Part shown: positions 6,635 through 8,093 of the stretch, piece by piece
How positions within the stretch are numbered: the first letter of the stretch is position 1
How the letters are laid out: every line of letters begins with the position of its first letter
From: Acidobacteriota bacterium
GTDB lineage: Bacteria > Acidobacteriota > Vicinamibacteria > Vicinamibacterales > 2-12-FULL-66-21
Length of the DNA stretch: 8,093 bases
Direction: 5' to 3'
NCBI GenBank assembly: GCA_013694845.1
Contig: JACDBQ010000527.1
Coordinates: 1 to 8,093 of the forward strand
The notes under the pieces: generated by a model
Database searches by the model: none
What the model was told of the DNA's origin: nothing
Seen by the model: the letters and a program-made list of their open reading frames with translations, nothing else
Program-made: the position numbers and the translations under genes

Positions 6635-7052
6635 ATTCCCGGCGAGTACTCCGTGCGTATGACGGCAGGCGGCTACACCGCCACCACTACGGTCACTGTG
6701 CGGATCAATCCTCGGGTGACCGCGACTGCCGCGGACATGAAAGCGTGGCAGCACGCGGCCGGACGATCGAGCGCACCGAATGCCGCTGGATCGCGCCGTC
6801 GCCGAGCTCGCGTCGCTCGAAGGCCAGGTGAGCGCGGCCGATCTGCGCCCGCTCACGCTCGCCCTGCGCGGAGATCCACGCGATCCCGGACACTCAACCT
6901 CCCCGGCCGAATCAACTGGCTGACGATCCAGGTGGGCAAACTACAGCGGCAGGCCAACGACCGCGCAACTGGAGTGGATCGCCACCTACGCGAAGCAGGT
7001 CGACGAGATCCTGGCGCGTCTCGACAAGCACAGGTCGCGGGTCAATCGCTAG
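6635..7052 (+). pseudogene. 3' remnant of a BNR/sortilin-type 'glycosyl hydrolase' protein, frameshifted
   Basis: Pieces of one protein C-terminus are readable in alternating frames. Frame of base 6635: 'IPGEYSVRMTAGGYTATTT' continuing to 'INPRVTATAADMKAWQ', the usual PGxYxVRLTV...DPRV block near the end of large secreted VPS10/BNR-repeat proteins. Frame of base 6780: 'LDRAVAELASLEGQVSAADL', ending at TGA 6921. Frame of base 6911: 'INWLTIQVGKLQRQANDRA'. Frame of base 6960: 'TAQLEWIATYAKQVDEILAR' to a TAG at 7050-7052, matching the family's terminal helices. At least three frameshifts are needed, and the expected N-terminal bulk (usually hundreds of residues) is missing. In the first frame a TAA at 6617 closes the upstream side. 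The family assignment is from memory of the C-terminal pattern and is moderately sure; that it is a decayed gene is more certain. Confidence 0.6.
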
Positions 7053-7156
7053 GCCGGCGGAACCACGCAAAAACCGGCCGCGATGGTGAGTCTGGTACTC
7101 CGCCGACGAATCCGGTGATGCCGGCTTGATCGGATCATCCCTTTTCGGAAGGCGTC

Positions 7157-7324
7157 ATGGTTGGCGGTCCATGTGGCCGATCAGCGCGCAGGCCATGGGC
7201 TGCCGGGTTTCACCCGCGTCCGAGATTGATCGACGCCGCCGGACATCGACGGGCGATCGTTCGACACCTCGCCCGTGCCGACCCGGAGGATTTGTTCATC
7301 AGCGAGAGCCGTCGCGAGCGATGA
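7157..7324 (+). CDS. Doubtful small ORF (55 aa)
   Basis: ATG at 7157 is preceded by GGAAGG four bases upstream, a good ribosome site. The product is basic (MVGGPCGRSARRPWAAGF...). Its second half, 'RLIDAAGHRRAIVRHLARAD' then 'PEDLFISESRRER', looks somewhat more protein-like than the surrounding frames. No family is recognised, no membrane or signal segment is seen, and the locus is in decaying DNA. It may be chance or a gene fragment. Confidence 0.2.
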   Translation: MVGGPCGRSARRPWAAGFHPRPRLIDAAGHRRAIVRHLARADPEDLFISESRRER

Positions 7325-7406
7325 GCCATTTCGTGCGTCGGACGATCGCATTCTCGCGCGACTCAGGTGCCGGGCACTGAACTCGCGGACCGGTGCGATG
7401 TCGCCA

Positions 7407-7439
7407 GGCGAAACGGCATTCCAGCGGCGGAACGGCATT
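7407..7439. repeat. Two 14-bp direct repeats, 19-bp period
   Basis: GGCGAAACGGCATT (7407-7420) and GGCGGAACGGCATT (7426-7439) differ at one base. Two copies only; function unknown. Confidence 0.5.
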
Positions 7440-7515
7440 AAGGACTGGCATGAGATGAGATGGGGCTCCGATCGGTGAGGACGATCACCGGTCGCCCGAC
7501 TTCGTGTCGGTGTGT

Positions 7516-7521
7516 TAGAAT
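7516..7521 (+). promoter_or_regulatory. Possible -10 box (TAGAAT) upstream of tRNA-Lys
   Basis: TAGAAT lies in the only AT-rich patch (TTAGAATTTTG) before tRNA-Lys, about 69 bases ahead of the mature 5' end. No -35-like hexamer is seen at usual spacing, so this is weak. Confidence 0.25.
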
Positions 7522-7589
7522 TTTGTGTTGCTCGTGACGCTGGAAACGCGGCTGTGCGGGTGACATTCTGCAAGCGCATCGCGCCTTGT

Positions 7590-7665
7590 GGGCCGCTAGC
7601 TCAATTGGCAGAGCAGCAGACTCTTAATCTGCGGGTTGACGGTTCGATTCCGTCGCGGCTCACCA
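7590..7665 (+). tRNA. tRNA-Lys, anticodon CTT; probable integration site
   Basis: Well-paired cloverleaf with encoded CCA (7663-7665): acceptor GGGCCGC/GCGGCTC (one G/T pair), D stem GCTC/GAGC, anticodon stem GCAGA/TCTGC with CTT at 7623-7625, T stem GACGG/CCGTC and loop TTCGATT, A73. It reads AAG. A tyrosine-recombinase gene ends 62 bases beyond its 3' end, so the T arm and 3' end are the likely attachment-site core; the tRNA stays intact because an integrating element restores the 3' half. Confidence 0.95.
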
Positions 7666-7708
7666 TTTTCCCCGACAATTCGCACATTCGTCGTGGACTG
7701 TTGCGACT

Positions 7709-7730
7709 TGACACCCTAACTGACACCCTA
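7709..7730. repeat. Tandem TGACACCCTA direct repeats at the integrase 3' end
   Basis: TGACACCCTA occurs at 7709-7718 and 7721-7730, exactly one 12-bp step apart. The second copy contains the integrase stop codon. Read on the integrase strand, both copies supply an in-frame TAG. Their place between attachment site and integrase suits arm-type recombinase-binding sites; this is inference. Confidence 0.6.
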
Positions 7731-8093
7731 TCGCTTCAGGATCGCGTCCATCTTCGTCGCAGCGTCGGCTTGAAGCGCCGGAAGGACGTGGCTGTAGGTG
7801 TTCAACGTCAGACTGATCTGGGAGTGGCCGAGCGTCTCCATGATCGTCCGCGCATCGACGCCCTGTGCCAGCAGCAGCGTGGCCGCGGTGTGTCTCAGAT
7901 CGTGGAATCGGATCACCGGCAGTTCCGCAGCGACAAGGAGCGCCCGAAATTGACGCGTGACGTTGCGCGGCTCCATCGCTGTCCCGATCGGCGACGTAAA
8001 CACGAAGCCAGAGTCGGTCCATGTACCACCTGCCGCGAGCCGGTCCTCGAGCTGGCGCGTGCGATGCGCCTTCAGCGCCGTCACGACCACGCC
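7728..8093 (-). CDS. Tyrosine recombinase / phage-type integrase, C-terminal catalytic part; 5' end outside window
   Basis: The frame runs off the right edge, so a start at the GTG near 8090 would be an artefact of the cut; 121 residues are visible. The catalytic core is clear: HDLRH (box II, H64 and R67 in the visible fragment), LGHS (H90), and the nucleophile Y100 in LNTYSHV. The first catalytic Arg and the DNA-binding N-terminal domains are off-window. Upstream of box II, 'GFVFTSPIGTAMEPRNVTRQF' matches the segment before the active site in phage and ICE integrases. It would catalyse site-specific integration and excision through the neighbouring tRNA-Lys. What is visible is intact: no frameshift, and the usual length after the Tyr (about 20 residues). 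Confidence 0.92.
   Translation of the reverse strand, partial: GVVVTALKAHRTRQLEDRLAAGGTWTDSGFVFTSPIGTAMEPRNVTRQFRALLVAAELPVIRFHDLRHTAATLLLAQGVDARTIMETLGHSQISLTLNTYSHVLPALQADAATKMDAILKR

Larger units (their letters stand above)
7053..7589. other. Intergenic stretch between pseudogene and tRNA-Lys, mostly featureless
   Basis: No recognisable gene. It contains a 55-codon open frame (7157-7324, listed separately), a 14-bp near-perfect direct repeat (7407-7420 and 7426-7439), a copy of the GATCGGATCAT palindrome core (7128-7138) and an AT-richer patch around 7514-7530 that may hold the tRNA-Lys promoter. Confidence 0.5.
7666..8093. mobile_element. Probable left end of an element integrated at tRNA-Lys
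   Basis: A tyrosine-recombinase gene sits directly beside the tRNA 3' end and points at it, the usual layout of tRNA-integrated islands, prophages and ICEs. The boundary would be inside or at the end of the tRNA. The second attachment site and cargo lie beyond the window, so the extent and type of element cannot be given. Confidence 0.55.

Noticed and set aside
6401..6856. 151-codon minus-strand frame over the inverted repeat and pseudogene
   Set aside because: Arg/Ser-rich composition with no motif; it lies antisense to the recognisable pseudogene pieces.
7181..7579. 132-codon minus-strand frame before tRNA-Lys
   Set aside because: No ribosome site or motif was seen, and the composition is typical of random GC-rich frames. 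It overlaps the AT patch that may be the tRNA promoter.

Overview
The window is GC-rich, densely packed bacterial chromosome. A LigD-type NHEJ polymerase, a Hanks-type Ser/Thr kinase fused to a PD40/TolB-like propeller, and the decayed tail of what looks like a large BNR/sortilin-type secreted protein together suggest Acidobacteriota (perhaps Vicinamibacteria-like). This is inference from gene families, not from a marker gene.

Left part (1-4929), ordinary core-type genes: the 3' part of ligD (polymerase/primase module, 5' end outside the window). Facing it is a two-gene minus-strand unit, a 61-aa highly acidic protein whose stop overlaps the start of a HAD-family phosphatase. Divergent from that unit is a thioredoxin-fold [2Fe-2S] ferredoxin-like protein, followed on the same strand by an 837-aa membrane kinase with about nine propeller repeats. 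Both plus-strand genes have a -10-like box 6-9 bases before the ATG and no Shine-Dalgarno sequence, which suggests leaderless or near-leaderless mRNAs.

Middle (5008-6130): two tRNA-Arg genes in tandem, TCG then CCG. The first has an A at the normally invariant position 55 of the T loop. After them come three adjoining inverted repeats (5306-5412), then a minus-strand gene for a small secreted protein with a signal peptide and a possible Cache-like sensor fold.

Right part (6130-8093), accessory and decaying DNA: a 160-bp imperfect inverted repeat (6275-6434), a multiply frameshifted pseudogene (6635-7052), about 540 bases with almost no coding signal, an intact tRNA-Lys(CTT), and the C-terminal catalytic part of a tyrosine recombinase ending 62 bases beyond the tRNA's CCA. 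This is the classic layout of an element integrated at the 3' end of a tRNA gene, so the right edge of the window is probably the left end of a genomic island, prophage or ICE continuing outside. No complete new multi-gene system is visible. The most unusual items are the stem-loop cluster, the large inverted repeat, the odd tRNA-Arg and the tRNA-Lys/integrase junction.
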